A stretch of 34,161 nt of DNA from JBBQKQ01 sp043719155 (GCA_043719155.1 JAYSUJ010000019.1:1-34161), one strand, 5' to 3'. Numbered from the stretch's first letter, positions 7,296 to 15,845 are shown. Numbers and translations are program-made. The notes: generated from the sequence alone by a model not told the origin.

Positions 7296-9788
7296 TTACA
7301 TCTCTCCCCAATTTTTGCCAGACTTTACATTGACCGAAATAGGCACATTTAAAAACTCTATTTTTGGTTTGTGTTTTACAATCACGTTTTCCATTGTTTC
7401 TTTCAAGACTTTTTCCACTTCGTCTTTTATATTTTCCCTAACCTCATAAATAACTTCATCATGAATTTGCAAGATAAAATCTACCACCCCTTCTTTGTCC
7501 CATCCTTTTTCTGTACAGACTTTTCTAAAATCTATCATCGCATACTTTACAATATCAGCATTACTTCCTTGTATCGGCGCATTCATGGCAAACCGTTCCC
7601 CACTAGCCCGTATCATGGGGATATTAGAAAAAAGCTCTGGGATATTTCTTTTTCTGCCATACAAAGTTTCGGTATAGCCTTTGTCTTTAGCAACCGAAAT
7701 TGTTTCTTTTAAATATTTCATCAAATTTGGTAAAACCATAGTATATGAATCATAAAAAGCCTGAGCCACATTTCTTTCCACTTTTAAAGTATTTTTAATA
7801 GAGCTAACCCCCATGCCGTATAAAATTCCAAAGTTCATGGCCTTGGCGGCATTTCTTTCTTCTTTAGTTATTTCATCTTCTGGTTTGCGAAACATTTTGC
7901 CCGCCACACTTTTGTGTATGTCTCCACCAGTTTCAAAAACTTTCTTCAAATATTCTTCACCAGAGAGCATCGCCGCCAGACGCAACTCAATTTGTGAATA
8001 GTCGGCCGCTACTAAAACCTTTCCCGCATCGGCCACAAAACACTTACGCAGCTCTACCCCCTCTTCACCGCGCACTGGTATGTTTTGCATGTTGGGATTT
8101 ATAGAGGAAAAACGCCCAGTTTGTGCCCCGGTTTGGATAAAAGTAGTGTGAATACGTTCGTCAAATTGGGAATGTAAAAGAAGTGGCTCTAAATAAGTAT
8201 TTATCATCTTCTCTACTTCTCTGTATTTTAATAGTTTAGATACAATCGGGTGATTGTCTTTCATTTCTTCTAAAACAGCAGCATTGGTAGACACTTTCCC
8301 GCCTTTTGTTTTTTTCATTTTACTTACTTTTTCACTGGGCTGTCCATTTTCCATTTCTTGCACTTTCATTTCAGTAAACAAAATTTCCCCCATTTGTTTT
8401 GGTGAGTTGATGTTGAATTCTCGCCCAGCTAATTCATAAATCTGTTTCGCCATACCTTCTTTCTCTATTTCATATTTTTTTAAAAGCTCCTGCATCTTTT
8501 CTCTATCTACTTTTATGCCGACTTTGTTTGACTCATTCAAAATAGGTATCAGTGGCAACTCTATTCCTTCATAGATTTCCCATAAATTTTCCTTCTTAAT
8601 TTCTGCTTCTAAAAATTCTAAAATTTCTTTTTCTGTAATTTTCTTAACTAAGAATTGCACCCTAGTTGCGTCTGGGTTAGTCTCTTGGGAATTTAGTAAC
8701 CATACCCCAATTTGGGCTTTTTTAAGCCCCAATTCTGTAAATTGAATACTGTCCTGCACTAATCCCTCTCCTTTGTAAGGAGAGGCTAGGTGAGGTAGAG
8801 TTTTTACTTCCGCGAACCCACTCATAACCACCTCACCTTTTTCATCCCTACCTTTACCTAAACCTTCCAGTTTTTCCAACTTTCTTCTTATGCTCAAAAA
8901 ACTATATTCTTCAGCCATGTTTTTTAAATCTTCCAATCTTTCTGTTAAGTCAAATCTCTGGACATCTGGGATCTCTACATCTACCCCACAATTTATAGTT
9001 GCCAACTCTCTAGAGAAATCCGCATCTTCTTCTCCATTTTTTAAAAGCTCGAACATTCTTTCAGTAATCCCAAAATATTTGTGATCAATTTGTTCCATTT
9101 CTCCCCCTTTATCTAAATGTATCAGCTCATAAACTTTTTTTAAATTCTCTCCTTTTTGTAAAATAGTGAGCGCTGTTTTTTCACCAATGCCTTTTATTCC
9201 AGGAATGTTATCTGAGGTATCTCCCCTCAGACCTTTGTAGTCAGGTATTTGTTTAGGACTTAGTCCATGTTTCTTAAAAACCTCTTTTTCGTCAAAAATA
9301 ATTTCTTCCTCGCCCTTTTTTCCAGTGTAAACCACAACCTTGTCACCGTCAACAAGTTGCATAATATCCATATCACCAGTTAAAATCACAATCCTGTAGT
9401 CTTTCCCCACCTCTCTTGCCTGGATTTTTTTAACCAAAGTACCTATCACGTCATCAGCCTCATAACCTTCTTGGGACAAAAGTGGTATTTGAAAAGTTTC
9501 AAAAACTTTTGGCATAGCTATTATTTGCTCTATCAAAGCGTCATCGGTTTTACTCCTATGCCCTTTATAATCTTTAAAAGCCATTTCTCTGAAAGTAGTT
9601 TTTGGTAGATCATTGGCTGCAAAAATGTAGGTGGGTTGAAATTTTTCTATGGCACTCAAAATCATATTTGTAAGCCCAAAAAGGGCTCCGCTGGGAACTC
9701 CGCTCTTAGTTTGTAAGAAAGGCATAGCGTGATATGCGCGGTGGATGAGGGCATGAGAGTCAATCAGTAAAAACACTTCTTTTTTCAT
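7296..9788 (-). CDS. polA: DNA polymerase I
   Basis: The 830-aa protein has an N-terminal 5'-3' exonuclease (LIDSHALIHRAYHAM; GDMDIMQLV near residue 140; DTSDNIPGIKGIGEKTA helix-hairpin-helix near 190-205). The C-terminal polymerase carries motif A DYSQIELR (near 595), motif B KAMNFGILYGMG (near 650) and motif C QIHDEVIYE (near 775). The region between (about 300-410) is too short for a working 3'-5' exonuclease and shows none of its acidic motifs, so proofreading is probably absent. A palindromic repeat is inserted in the linker at residues 331-341 (LPHLASPYKGEG). It fills Okazaki gaps and acts in repair. Confidence 0.96.
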   Translation of the reverse strand: MKKEVFLLIDSHALIHRAYHAMPFLQTKSGVPSGALFGLTNMILSAIEKFQPTYIFAANDLPKTTFREMAFKDYKGHRSKTDDALIEQIIAMPKVFETFQIPLLSQEGYEADDVIGTLVKKIQAREVGKDYRIVILTGDMDIMQLVDGDKVVVYTGKKGEEEIIFDEKEVFKKHGLSPKQIPDYKGLRGDTSDNIPGIKGIGEKTALTILQKGENLKKVYELIHLDKGGEMEQIDHKYFGITERMFELLKNGEEDADFSRELATINCGVDVEIPDVQRFDLTERLEDLKNMAEEYSFLSIRRKLEKLEGLGKGRDEKGEVVMSGFAEVKTLPHLASPYKGEGLVQDSIQFTELGLKKAQIGVWLLNSQETNPDATRVQFLVKKITEKEILEFLEAEIKKENLWEIYEGIELPLIPILNESNKVGIKVDREKMQELLKKYEIEKEGMAKQIYELAGREFNINSPKQMGEILFTEMKVQEMENGQPSEKVSKMKKTKGGKVSTNAAVLEEMKDNHPIVSKLLKYREVEKMINTYLEPLLLHSQFDERIHTTFIQTGAQTGRFSSINPNMQNIPVRGEEGVELRKCFVADAGKVLVAADYSQIELRLAAMLSGEEYLKKVFETGGDIHKSVAGKMFRKPEDEITKEERNAAKAMNFGILYGMGVSSIKNTLKVERNVAQAFYDSYTMVLPNLMKYLKETISVAKDKGYTETLYGRKRNIPELFSNIPMIRASGERFAMNAPIQGSNADIVKYAMIDFRKVCTEKGWDKEGVVDFILQIHDEVIYEVRENIKDEVEKVLKETMENVIVKHKPKIEFLNVPISVNVKSGKNWGEM
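8765..8798. repeat. Dispersed palindromic repeat, copy 1 (inside polA)
   Basis: CCTCTCCTT, TGT, AAGGAGAGG (8765-8785), then CTA and GGTGAGGTAG up to 8798. The same layout recurs at 12702-12735 and about 13147-13180. In polA it is translated as LPHLASPYKGEG. Confidence 0.9.
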
Positions 9789-9801
9789 ATTTCTGCATCT
9801 A

Positions 9802-9810
9802 AGTATACCA
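9802..9810 (-). promoter_or_regulatory. Extended -10 of polA
   Basis: TGGTATACT on the minus strand, 13 nt before the polA ATG at 9788. It is divergent from the promoter at 9821-9829. Confidence 0.55.
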
Positions 9811-9820
9811 CGCTAAGAAA

Positions 9821-9829
9821 TGCTATAAT
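9821..9829 (+). promoter_or_regulatory. Extended -10 of the lipocalin-like / ICMT-Lgt operon
   Basis: TGCTATAAT on the plus strand, 21 nt before ATG 9851. No good -35 is seen, as expected when the extended -10 suffices. Confidence 0.6.
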
Positions 9830-9850
9830 TTATAAAAAATAACAAAAAAT

Positions 9851-10645
9851 ATGTTCAAATCTTTCAGTACAAAATTTAAACTTGATAAAACCTATTTGGA
9901 CTGTATAGATAGCGAGGGCAATTGTTTTATTGTTTATTGGGCAAAATTGGAATATCTGTTTCTAAACATTACTTATTCTGGTTTAATTTTTTCAAGCAGG
10001 AATGGAATTACTAAAGAAAAATCTTCTTTCAGACTTTTCCCCAGACCTGTTATCCAAGATAAAATAAAGTATTCTAACCCCCATACTGGGGTCTCAGGAA
10101 TATGGGGTAAGTTGGACCAAAGTATAATTTCACTTTTATACTCTGATCCTCAAGAAAATAAAATACTTTGGGATTGTCACCATCCAAAAGCTCAGGTTGA
10201 AATAACTTATGAAAACAAAACATTTAGTGGCTATGGATATTCGGAAACTATCTTACTCCCTATCAAACCTTGGGAGTTGCCCATTGAAGAGCTACGTTGG
10301 GGGCGTTTTCTTTCAGAAAATGTAACCATTGTTTGGATTGAGTGGCGATACCAACATCCGGTGAACAAACTTTATTACAACGGCACTCTGTACGAAGATG
10401 CAATCTTTAAAGAAAACTCTATAGGGTTTGGTCAAGGTAAATATAAAATTTTGATGGAAAACCCAATTGTAGTGCGAGAAGGAAAATTGGGTAAAATCAT
10501 CAACTCGACCCCTTGGTTAAAAACTTTCTTTAATAGCAAAATCCTCCAAACAGTTGAAATAAAATACAAATCTAAAACCACTTTTTATGAAGACAGAAAG
10601 ACGATAGAACATGGTTGGTCTTTGTACGAAGTAGTTAAATTTTAA
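9851..10645 (+). CDS. Lipocalin-fold protein, AttH/CrtC-like (tentative)
   Basis: The 264-aa protein is rich in beta-type alternation, with many Trp and Tyr, and no signal peptide. The segment GYGYSETILLP followed by WELPIEELRWGRF and VWIEWR resembles the conserved core of AttH/CrtC-like (carotenoid 1,2-hydratase superfamily) two-lipocalin proteins, which bind or modify hydrophobic molecules. I infer a lipid- or isoprenoid-related role, supported by the next gene, an ICMT-Lgt fusion 26 bp downstream in the same operon. The evidence is pattern memory only; function is open. Confidence 0.4.
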   Translation: MFKSFSTKFKLDKTYLDCIDSEGNCFIVYWAKLEYLFLNITYSGLIFSSRNGITKEKSSFRLFPRPVIQDKIKYSNPHTGVSGIWGKLDQSIISLLYSDPQENKILWDCHHPKAQVEITYENKTFSGYGYSETILLPIKPWELPIEELRWGRFLSENVTIVWIEWRYQHPVNKLYYNGTLYEDAIFKENSIGFGQGKYKILMENPIVVREGKLGKIINSTPWLKTFFNSKILQTVEIKYKSKTTFYEDRKTIEHGWSLYEVVKF

Positions 10646-10671
10646 AAAGAAAAAAAAGAAAAATAAATATT

Positions 10672-12336
10672 ATGCAAAAAAAATTAGGCAAAATACTATA
10701 CGGGAGTTTGTTCATGGTTGTCCTGCCGGCACTTTTAATAGCTTGGGCAAAACTCACAAACAACATTATTTTATTGCCAGTTCCAGAAAATAAAATACTT
10801 ATTTTTACTGCAATAGTTATTGGTAGTATTTTCTTTATCGGAGGCATGCATAACCTATGGCATTTCGGTAAAGGTTTGCCCATGAATGCCTACCCACCAA
10901 AGTTTTTTGTGCGAAACGGAGTTTATGCTATTTGTAAAAACCCTATTTATTTTGGAACCGTACTTTTAAGTTTTGGTATCTCTGCTTACCTAAACTCGTC
11001 CTCAGGTTTTTGGTTAATAAGTCCTCTTCTAATACTCATGGTTATCGCCTATACCCTTGGTTTTGAAAATGAAAAAACTGAAAAACATTTTGGACCTCAA
11101 ACGTTTAAACCTTTTTTATCTTTATCAGAAGATTCTGAGAAATCCCTAACAAACAAAGAAATATTCTCTACTTTTTTTACAGTTTTTATTCCTTGTCTTT
11201 TAGTTTATGGAGCCATAATTTTTCTTGGGCTTGAAAAAAATGTTTTTTATTTCTTACCTTATACACTTATCATTTGCGTGCCTTTTATTTTAAAAACAGA
11301 AAAGCAGTTGCGAAACTTCTCGATTAACTCTCTACTATTTACAGTTACTTCGGCTTTAATTTATTTTATCGCCCCATTTCCCTCAATACGTTTTATGATT
11401 TCTGCTTTTTTAGGTTACATGTTAGTTTCAAATAAAATTTTGATTTGGGACTCTTTGAGGTCCACATCAGAAACAGTCGCAAACAGCTGGAAAGAGTGGA
11501 ATTTTGGGCAAGTCAGAGTTATTAACCACGCTTTTTATGCAGGTATCGCCACTTTTTTAGGTGCTTTAATTGCCTCTTCTTTTTTTGGTGAAGCCAACGC
11601 TCCAGCTGCTTTTATTATTGGTTTCTGTAGTATTTTGGGCGCAGCACTTTGGGCTCAATCGATAGAAGGTTCACCGTCAATGTTGCGCCCTTTTGGCTAC
11701 TATGGTGGTATCTTAGGGGCAATACTTGGTAGTTTTTTTGTATCTATTTATTTTAAGTTAGATATAAATACAGTTCTAGCAGCGACTACAATCTCAGCAC
11801 CTTGGGTACAAATATTTGGCCGTTTCAGATGCTTAGTCCAAGGCTGTTGTCATGGGAAATCAGTTGAAAGTAGATTTAGCTGGCTCGGAATACGCTTTAC
11901 CCACCCACTTTCCAGAGTAAATAAAATCTCGCATTTACAGAATAAATTATTGCACCCAACTCAAATTTATTCCATTATAACCAATCTCATAATCAGTGGA
12001 ATTCTTTTTAAATTATTTTTCTTAAAAATGCCTACCACATTTTTAATCGGTATTTATCTTATTTTAAATTCACTTTCTCGTTTTGTAGAAGAGTCTTTAC
12101 GAGGCGAAGCTCAAACTCCATATTGGATGGGTATGAGAATTTACCAGTGGATAGCCATCTTGTTCACCTTTGTTGGTATTGTCTTTACTTCTATATCTTC
12201 TGCTCCACTGCTAAGTTTAGAACCAAATTTTTACTCTTTTATTTGGGCTGTCGCCTTAGGTCTTTTTGCCACTTTTGCTTATGGTATTGACTTTCCAAAG
12301 TCTAACAAGCCTTTCGCCAGACTGACCAGTAACTAA
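10672..12336 (+). CDS. Integral membrane fusion: ICMT-like methyltransferase + Lgt-like domain
   Basis: The 554-aa polytopic protein has two parts. Residues about 1-150 resemble the isoprenylcysteine carboxyl methyltransferase/phospholipid methyltransferase fold, with GVYAICKNPIYFG in the place of the usual GPYxxxRHPxYxG (Asn replaces His) and the ExxFG-like ending ENEKTEKHFG. Residues about 230-540 resemble prolipoprotein diacylglyceryl transferase: GRFRCLVQGCCHGK (about 381-394), HPTQIYS (about 428) and RFVEESLRGE (about 469), the last matching the RFxxExxR Lgt motif. Lgt moves diacylglycerol onto lipoprotein Cys; whether this homologue does, or modifies a lipid, is unknown. Co-transcribed with the lipocalin-like gene. 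Confidence 0.7.
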   Translation: MQKKLGKILYGSLFMVVLPALLIAWAKLTNNIILLPVPENKILIFTAIVIGSIFFIGGMHNLWHFGKGLPMNAYPPKFFVRNGVYAICKNPIYFGTVLLSFGISAYLNSSSGFWLISPLLILMVIAYTLGFENEKTEKHFGPQTFKPFLSLSEDSEKSLTNKEIFSTFFTVFIPCLLVYGAIIFLGLEKNVFYFLPYTLIICVPFILKTEKQLRNFSINSLLFTVTSALIYFIAPFPSIRFMISAFLGYMLVSNKILIWDSLRSTSETVANSWKEWNFGQVRVINHAFYAGIATFLGALIASSFFGEANAPAAFIIGFCSILGAALWAQSIEGSPSMLRPFGYYGGILGAILGSFFVSIYFKLDINTVLAATTISAPWVQIFGRFRCLVQGCCHGKSVESRFSWLGIRFTHPLSRVNKISHLQNKLLHPTQIYSIITNLIISGILFKLFFLKMPTTFLIGIYLILNSLSRFVEESLRGEAQTPYWMGMRIYQWIAILFTFVGIVFTSISSAPLLSLEPNFYSFIWAVALGLFATFAYGIDFPKSNKPFARLTSN

Positions 12337-12344
12337 AACTTAAA

Positions 12345-12803
12345 TTAACTTAGTAAAGTTATTTTTCTGGTGTTTTCGTCTACATGTTCGAAAAGAAAAA
12401 TATAGTCAAAAATATTTTCCCCCACATTGTTTTCATAAACTTTTTCTGGCCACTCTATAATTATCAAATTATTTTTATCAGCAAGTTCTTGCTTAGAAAT
12501 AACTTGGTAAATATGTTCTGGTTTTTCTAGTCTGTAGGCGTCTATGTGTATCACATTTTTTTGATCTTTAGTTTTATAATCTCTACGTAGTACAAAAGTA
12601 GGGCTAGCTACACTCCCCATATGACCAAGTTGTTTTAAAAACTCTTTAGTAAAAGTAGTTTTACCAGCACCCAAATTACCAGAAAACCCCAGCACTAAGC
12701 TCCTCTCCTTTGTAAGGAGAGGCGGGGTGAGGTAGTCTAAAAACTCCTCTACCACACTTTCTAATTCCTCAAATTTAAAAACTTTTTCAAAAACTTTTGA
12801 CAT
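12345..12803 (-). CDS. tsaE: tRNA t6A synthesis ATPase TsaE
   Basis: P-loop SGNLGAGKTT (residues 41-50), SPTFVLRRDY, HIDAYRLE and IIEWPEKV are the TsaE signature, giving the ATPase needed with TsaB/TsaC/TsaD for t6A37 in ANN-decoding tRNAs. I choose ATG 12803 (152 aa). The longer frame to 12836 would start within the T tract of the upstream terminator and run over a TGTTAAAAT box. A palindromic repeat adds YLTPPLLTKERS (residues 24-35) just before the P-loop strand. The stop is 8 bp from the convergent ICMT-Lgt stop. Confidence 0.92.
   Translation of the reverse strand: MSKVFEKVFKFEELESVVEEFLDYLTPPLLTKERSLVLGFSGNLGAGKTTFTKEFLKQLGHMGSVASPTFVLRRDYKTKDQKNVIHIDAYRLEKPEHIYQVISKQELADKNNLIIIEWPEKVYENNVGENIFDYIFLFEHVDENTRKITLLS
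12702..12735. repeat. Dispersed palindromic repeat, copy 2 (inside tsaE)
   Basis: The same palindrome as copy 1 (12702-12722, 9-bp arms with TGT loop), then CGG and GGTGAGGTAG to 12735. Here the minus strand is read in another frame, giving YLTPPLLTKERS. Confidence 0.92.
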
Positions 12804-12817
12804 AATAAATTTACTGT

Positions 12818-12826
12818 ATTTTAACA
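12818..12826 (-). promoter_or_regulatory. Extended -10 of tsaE
   Basis: TGTTAAAAT on the minus strand, 14 nt before ATG 12803. It supports the shorter start. Confidence 0.5.
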
Positions 12827-12836
12827 TTTTAAACAT

Positions 12837-12864
12837 AAAAAAACACCCAAGCGTCGCCGCTTGG
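12837..12864 (-). terminator. Terminator of the 60-aa gene
   Basis: CCAAGCG (12847-12853) pairs with CGCTTGG (12858-12864) across a 4-nt loop. On the minus strand it is followed by GTG and seven T (12837-12843). Confidence 0.85.
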
Positions 12865-12889
12865 ATGGTTAACTCAAAGTTGCATCCCT

Positions 12890-13072
12890 TTAGTCCTTGA
12901 GGACCGAGGGTACAACCTTAAAATCGTCATAGTCTTTTGGATGCTTTTGGAGTCGCAACCACTCAACCTCAGTTAGAGCCTTCTCTTCACTCCTGTAAAT
13001 ACCAGGAATATAAAGGGCCTGCTTTTCATCGTAATTTGGCCAAGTTAGTTTGACGACTTGGTAAAACCTCAT
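12890..13072 (-). CDS. Small hypothetical protein, 60 aa
   Basis: The 60-aa product is charged and aromatic (KLTWPNYDEKQALYIPGIY; EVEWLRLQKHPKDYDDF) and has no membrane segment. A GGAG Shine-Dalgarno site lies 7 nt before the ATG (minus strand, 13080-13083), and a strong intrinsic terminator follows the stop, so it is an independent unit. It is less AT-rich than its neighbours. No family is recognised. Confidence 0.6.
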   Translation of the reverse strand: MRFYQVVKLTWPNYDEKQALYIPGIYRSEEKALTEVEWLRLQKHPKDYDDFKVVPSVLKD

Positions 13073-13146
13073 CGCAGGTCTCCATTTGGTTGCGACTTTG
13101 AGTTTGGCGCTATGCCTCCCTCTTTAGAAACACCTTTTTCTTTCCC

Positions 13147-13180
13147 TCTCTCCTTTGTAAGGAGAGGTTGGGTGAGGTAG
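13147..13180. repeat. Dispersed palindromic repeat, copy 3 (intergenic)
   Basis: CTCTCCTT, TGT, AAGGAGAG with a flanking G, then TTG and GGTGAGGTAG to 13180. The outer left base differs from the other copies (T for C). An 8-bp inverted repeat, TCTTTAGA (13121-13128) and TCTAAAGA (13183-13190), flanks it. Confidence 0.85.
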
Positions 13181-13195
13181 ACTCTAAAGAAAGAA

Positions 13196-13211
13196 CGAGA
13201 TTTTAATCTCG
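13196..13211 (-). terminator. Terminator of the repeat-rich surface protein gene
   Basis: CGAGATT and AATCTCG (7-bp arms, TT loop). On the minus strand it is followed by a T/C-rich tract (TTCTTTCTTT). It lies 35 bp after the TAA at 13247. Confidence 0.65.
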
Positions 13212-13246
13212 CTTTTCTCAAATATTTTACTTTTTTGTAGAATTAT

Positions 13247-15679
13247 TTAGTTTGCACTTTTGAAAGCTGTGAACACATATTTTAGAGCCGAAATAAAGAT
13301 AGCAAATACCAGTAATGAAATTACCCACTCCATAAAACTAGTTGGCAACCAACTTGGCATAGTTGAATTTGCATTGGTAATGTTACCATTCATACCCGCA
13401 TTGTTTGTTATGCCATCTTGTGTACCCGTTGTAGAGAGTGCGTAGGCTGTAACTTCTCCAGTCAAAGGTTGACCCCCTTTAACTATTGTTGGTACTGTAT
13501 AGTTAGCATAGCCATTTACGATCATTTGCTTTCCGACTTGGGCTTTTGCATCAACTGTAGTCGTCAAAATCACAGACCCTTCTTCATAACTTCCAAGAGA
13601 TGGAATGGTTAAGAGATAGGTTTTGGTGCCTTTTGTATATTGCCCAGAGCTTGCCGAAAAGATAGTTTCCTCGTCTGGCAGCACAACTCTAACAGCAATG
13701 TTACTTAAATTTTCTTTGGAAATATTTTTAAATGAAATTTTGTAATTTGCAACTTTACCTATAGTAGCAACATTTTCCATATTTTCTACCAAAAGTGTTA
13801 AGTACTCCGACTTGTCACAAAGACAAGTTGACGTACTAGACACTTCTGTTTTTGGTTTTACATAGTTGTGGTTGTAAACTATTTTCTTTTTAGCCACATA
13901 AACATATTTTATTGCTGGGGTTTTAAAAGAAACAATGTTCCCAAACTTGGTTCCGTTGGCACAAGTTACTCCCGCTTTATAATAATAAGTTGTATTTGGG
14001 CTAAGTCCCCCAATAGCTTTAGAGAAATAGTTGACAGTATAGTTACTGTACAAGTTTTGCCCTGCTGTCCTGTTTACAAGGTTGTAGTTGGTTCCATAAT
14101 TAAAGAATGAAACACATTGTTGGGTATTTTCGTCTCCTTTTATGAAAGCCCCGTTTAGCTGAGCATCGTTGTACCCTACAGAAGTGGCCAGTCTTGTGAT
14201 AACAGAGTTATCTGCATACGGAACAACCTGTTGACATGCAGGTGTCACAAAGGACAAGGTTGTACCACTTTGGTTACAAGAAGACCCAGAGGCACTAGCT
14301 CTATAGTAGTATCGAGTACCACAACTCAAACCTGAAAGTTGAGCTGAAAATTGGCCAGAGTAGTTTGTACTTTGGGTTGTAGTTTTCCATTGTAAATTGT
14401 GGGCACTAGTTCCATAGTCGAATGAAATATTTGCATTATTATTACTTGTATTTACGTAACCATAAATTGTAGCCGTACTGTTTGCCGGAGTTGCCCCAGT
14501 TGTAGAAACTGACGGACAAGTCGGTTGCTGTACAGGACAAACATAACCCGGGTTGTATCTTATACCATTACAATATACATATTGTAAATTATTGCATGCT
14601 GGGAAGTTAGTTGCACCATTTGAACAATAATTGTTGTTACAAGACGGGAAGTTAGTTGCTCCGTTGGTACAAGTAGTTGGTCCACAAGTTGGGTAGTTTG
14701 AATAGCCGTTGGTACACACGTTGTTGTTTGAACAATAACCATTCAAATATGTTTGCCCATAAGGACATTGGTTACAATATGGGAAATTTGTAGTCCCATT
14801 TGAACAAGTAGTTGGTCCACAAGTTGGGTAGTTTGAATAGCCGTTGGTACACACGTTGTTGTTATTGCAAGACGGGTAATTGGTCGCGCCATTACTACAT
14901 ACATTGTTGTTACAGTAAGGATAGTTTGTTGCACCATTAGTACAAGTATTATTTGCACAAGTATTATTTATGGTGTTCCACATTGACCAAGTATTACTAG
15001 GACAAGAGTGTGTTCTTTGTTGAGTAATTTGTCCTGTTTGTCCGTACCCACAAGAAATATACTGAGTTTCAGCTCCTAGAGGGGTACATTGGTTATTACA
15101 AGACGGGTAGTTAGTCGCCCCATTGGTACATACATTGTTGTTACAATATGGGAAGTTTGTTGCTCCGTTTGAACAAGTAGTCGGTCCACAAGTTGGGTAG
15201 TTTGTGTAACCGTTTGTACATACATTGTTACAGTATGGGTAGTTAGTAGCGCCGTTGGTACATCGATTGTTATTACAAGACGGGTAGTTGGTAGCGCCGT
15301 TGGTACATACATTGTTGTTACAATATGGGAAGTTTGTTGCTCCGTTTGAACAAGTAGTGGGTCCACAAGTTGGGTAGTTTGTGTAACCGTTTGTACATAC
15401 ATTGTTACAATATGGATAATTTGATGCACCGTTGGTACAAGATGGGGGAACGTAGGGAACATAGGGCGGGTAAGTGTAACCTCCACCACCGTCACCAGAT
15501 CCTCCTCCACCGCCACCGTCTCCACCACCGTCACCAGTAGCAAAAACATGACTTGGCCCAAAATTTACTTCTAAATTTTTAGACATATTTAGCTCAACCA
15601 TCCCCACTGAAACAGTGAAAAAAGCAAGCATAAATAAGGGGAAAACTGTTGATAATACTCTTTTTTGTAATTTACTCAT
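13247..15679 (-). CDS. Giant repeat-rich secreted/surface protein (Cys-Asn repeats, FN3-like, DUF11-like)
   Basis: The 810-aa protein has, in order: a signal-like hydrophobic N-terminus (about 8-30), a Gly/Asp linker with GDGGGDGGG (about 49-66), and 15 copies of a 13-16-residue unit CxNGxxNYPxC (about 81-364, interrupted by a different Cys-rich insert at about 198-245). Then come two fibronectin-III-like domains, each ending in a G-x-RYYYRA or T-TYYYKA strand (about 395-590), a DUF11-like beta domain (about 630-750), and a C-terminal transmembrane helix (WVISLLVFAIFISAL). It would be anchored in the membrane with a disulphide-rich extracellular stalk, probably adhesive. DNA of repeats 1-4 and 5-8 is a recent 177-bp duplication. 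It has a strong consensus promoter. Confidence 0.85.
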   Translation of the reverse strand: MSKLQKRVLSTVFPLFMLAFFTVSVGMVELNMSKNLEVNFGPSHVFATGDGGGDGGGGGGSGDGGGGYTYPPYVPYVPPSCTNGASNYPYCNNVCTNGYTNYPTCGPTTCSNGATNFPYCNNNVCTNGATNYPSCNNNRCTNGATNYPYCNNVCTNGYTNYPTCGPTTCSNGATNFPYCNNNVCTNGATNYPSCNNQCTPLGAETQYISCGYGQTGQITQQRTHSCPSNTWSMWNTINNTCANNTCTNGATNYPYCNNNVCSNGATNYPSCNNNNVCTNGYSNYPTCGPTTCSNGTTNFPYCNQCPYGQTYLNGYCSNNNVCTNGYSNYPTCGPTTCTNGATNFPSCNNNYCSNGATNFPACNNLQYVYCNGIRYNPGYVCPVQQPTCPSVSTTGATPANSTATIYGYVNTSNNNANISFDYGTSAHNLQWKTTTQSTNYSGQFSAQLSGLSCGTRYYYRASASGSSCNQSGTTLSFVTPACQQVVPYADNSVITRLATSVGYNDAQLNGAFIKGDENTQQCVSFFNYGTNYNLVNRTAGQNLYSNYTVNYFSKAIGGLSPNTTYYYKAGVTCANGTKFGNIVSFKTPAIKYVYVAKKKIVYNHNYVKPKTEVSSTSTCLCDKSEYLTLLVENMENVATIGKVANYKISFKNISKENLSNIAVRVVLPDEETIFSASSGQYTKGTKTYLLTIPSLGSYEEGSVILTTTVDAKAQVGKQMIVNGYANYTVPTIVKGGQPLTGEVTAYALSTTGTQDGITNNAGMNGNITNANSTMPSWLPTSFMEWVISLLVFAIFISALKYVFTAFKSAN
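14600..15450 (-). repeat. Tandem coding repeats, with a 177-bp higher-order duplication
   Basis: Units of 42-48 bp encode CxNGxxNYPxC. Four units form a block repeated almost exactly with a period of 177 bp (about 15094-15270 and 15271-15447, 59 codons). Such arrays change copy number by slippage or recombination. Confidence 0.85.
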
Positions 15680-15717
15680 ATGGTACTTGTTATAATAATT
15701 TTAATTTATACTTTAGT

Positions 15718-15746
15718 ATTATATCACTTTAAAACATACTCGTCAA
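15718..15746 (-). promoter_or_regulatory. Strong promoter of the surface protein gene
   Basis: TTGACG (15741-15746), a 17-bp spacer ending in TGA, then TATAAT (15718-15723): near-consensus -35, optimal spacing and an extended -10. The leader is about 30 nt, with no clear Shine-Dalgarno site. Confidence 0.85.
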
Positions 15747-15831
15747 GCCTTGTTTAATCTGAAAATACCTGTATACTTTCAAATTTTTTTCTTGTTTCCC
15801 TCCTTATAATGCACTTTTACCAAAACTAGAA

Positions 15832-15837
15832 TATACT
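15832..15837 (+). promoter_or_regulatory. -10 box of the HTTM-like gene
   Basis: TATACT ends 8 nt before ATG 15846, which suggests a leaderless mRNA. A TATAAT at 15805-15810 is an alternative with a 35-nt leader. Confidence 0.45.
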
Positions 15838-15845
15838 TAAAACAT

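Noticed and set aside
14600..15450. Regular repeats considered as a CRISPR array
   Set aside because: No unique spacers; all units are translated in one frame and vary like protein repeats, and no cas genes are near.
15076..15561. 161-codon minus-strand ORF with TTQLV repeats
   Set aside because: It is the out-of-frame reading of the tandem repeats of the surface protein; repeats keep several frames open.
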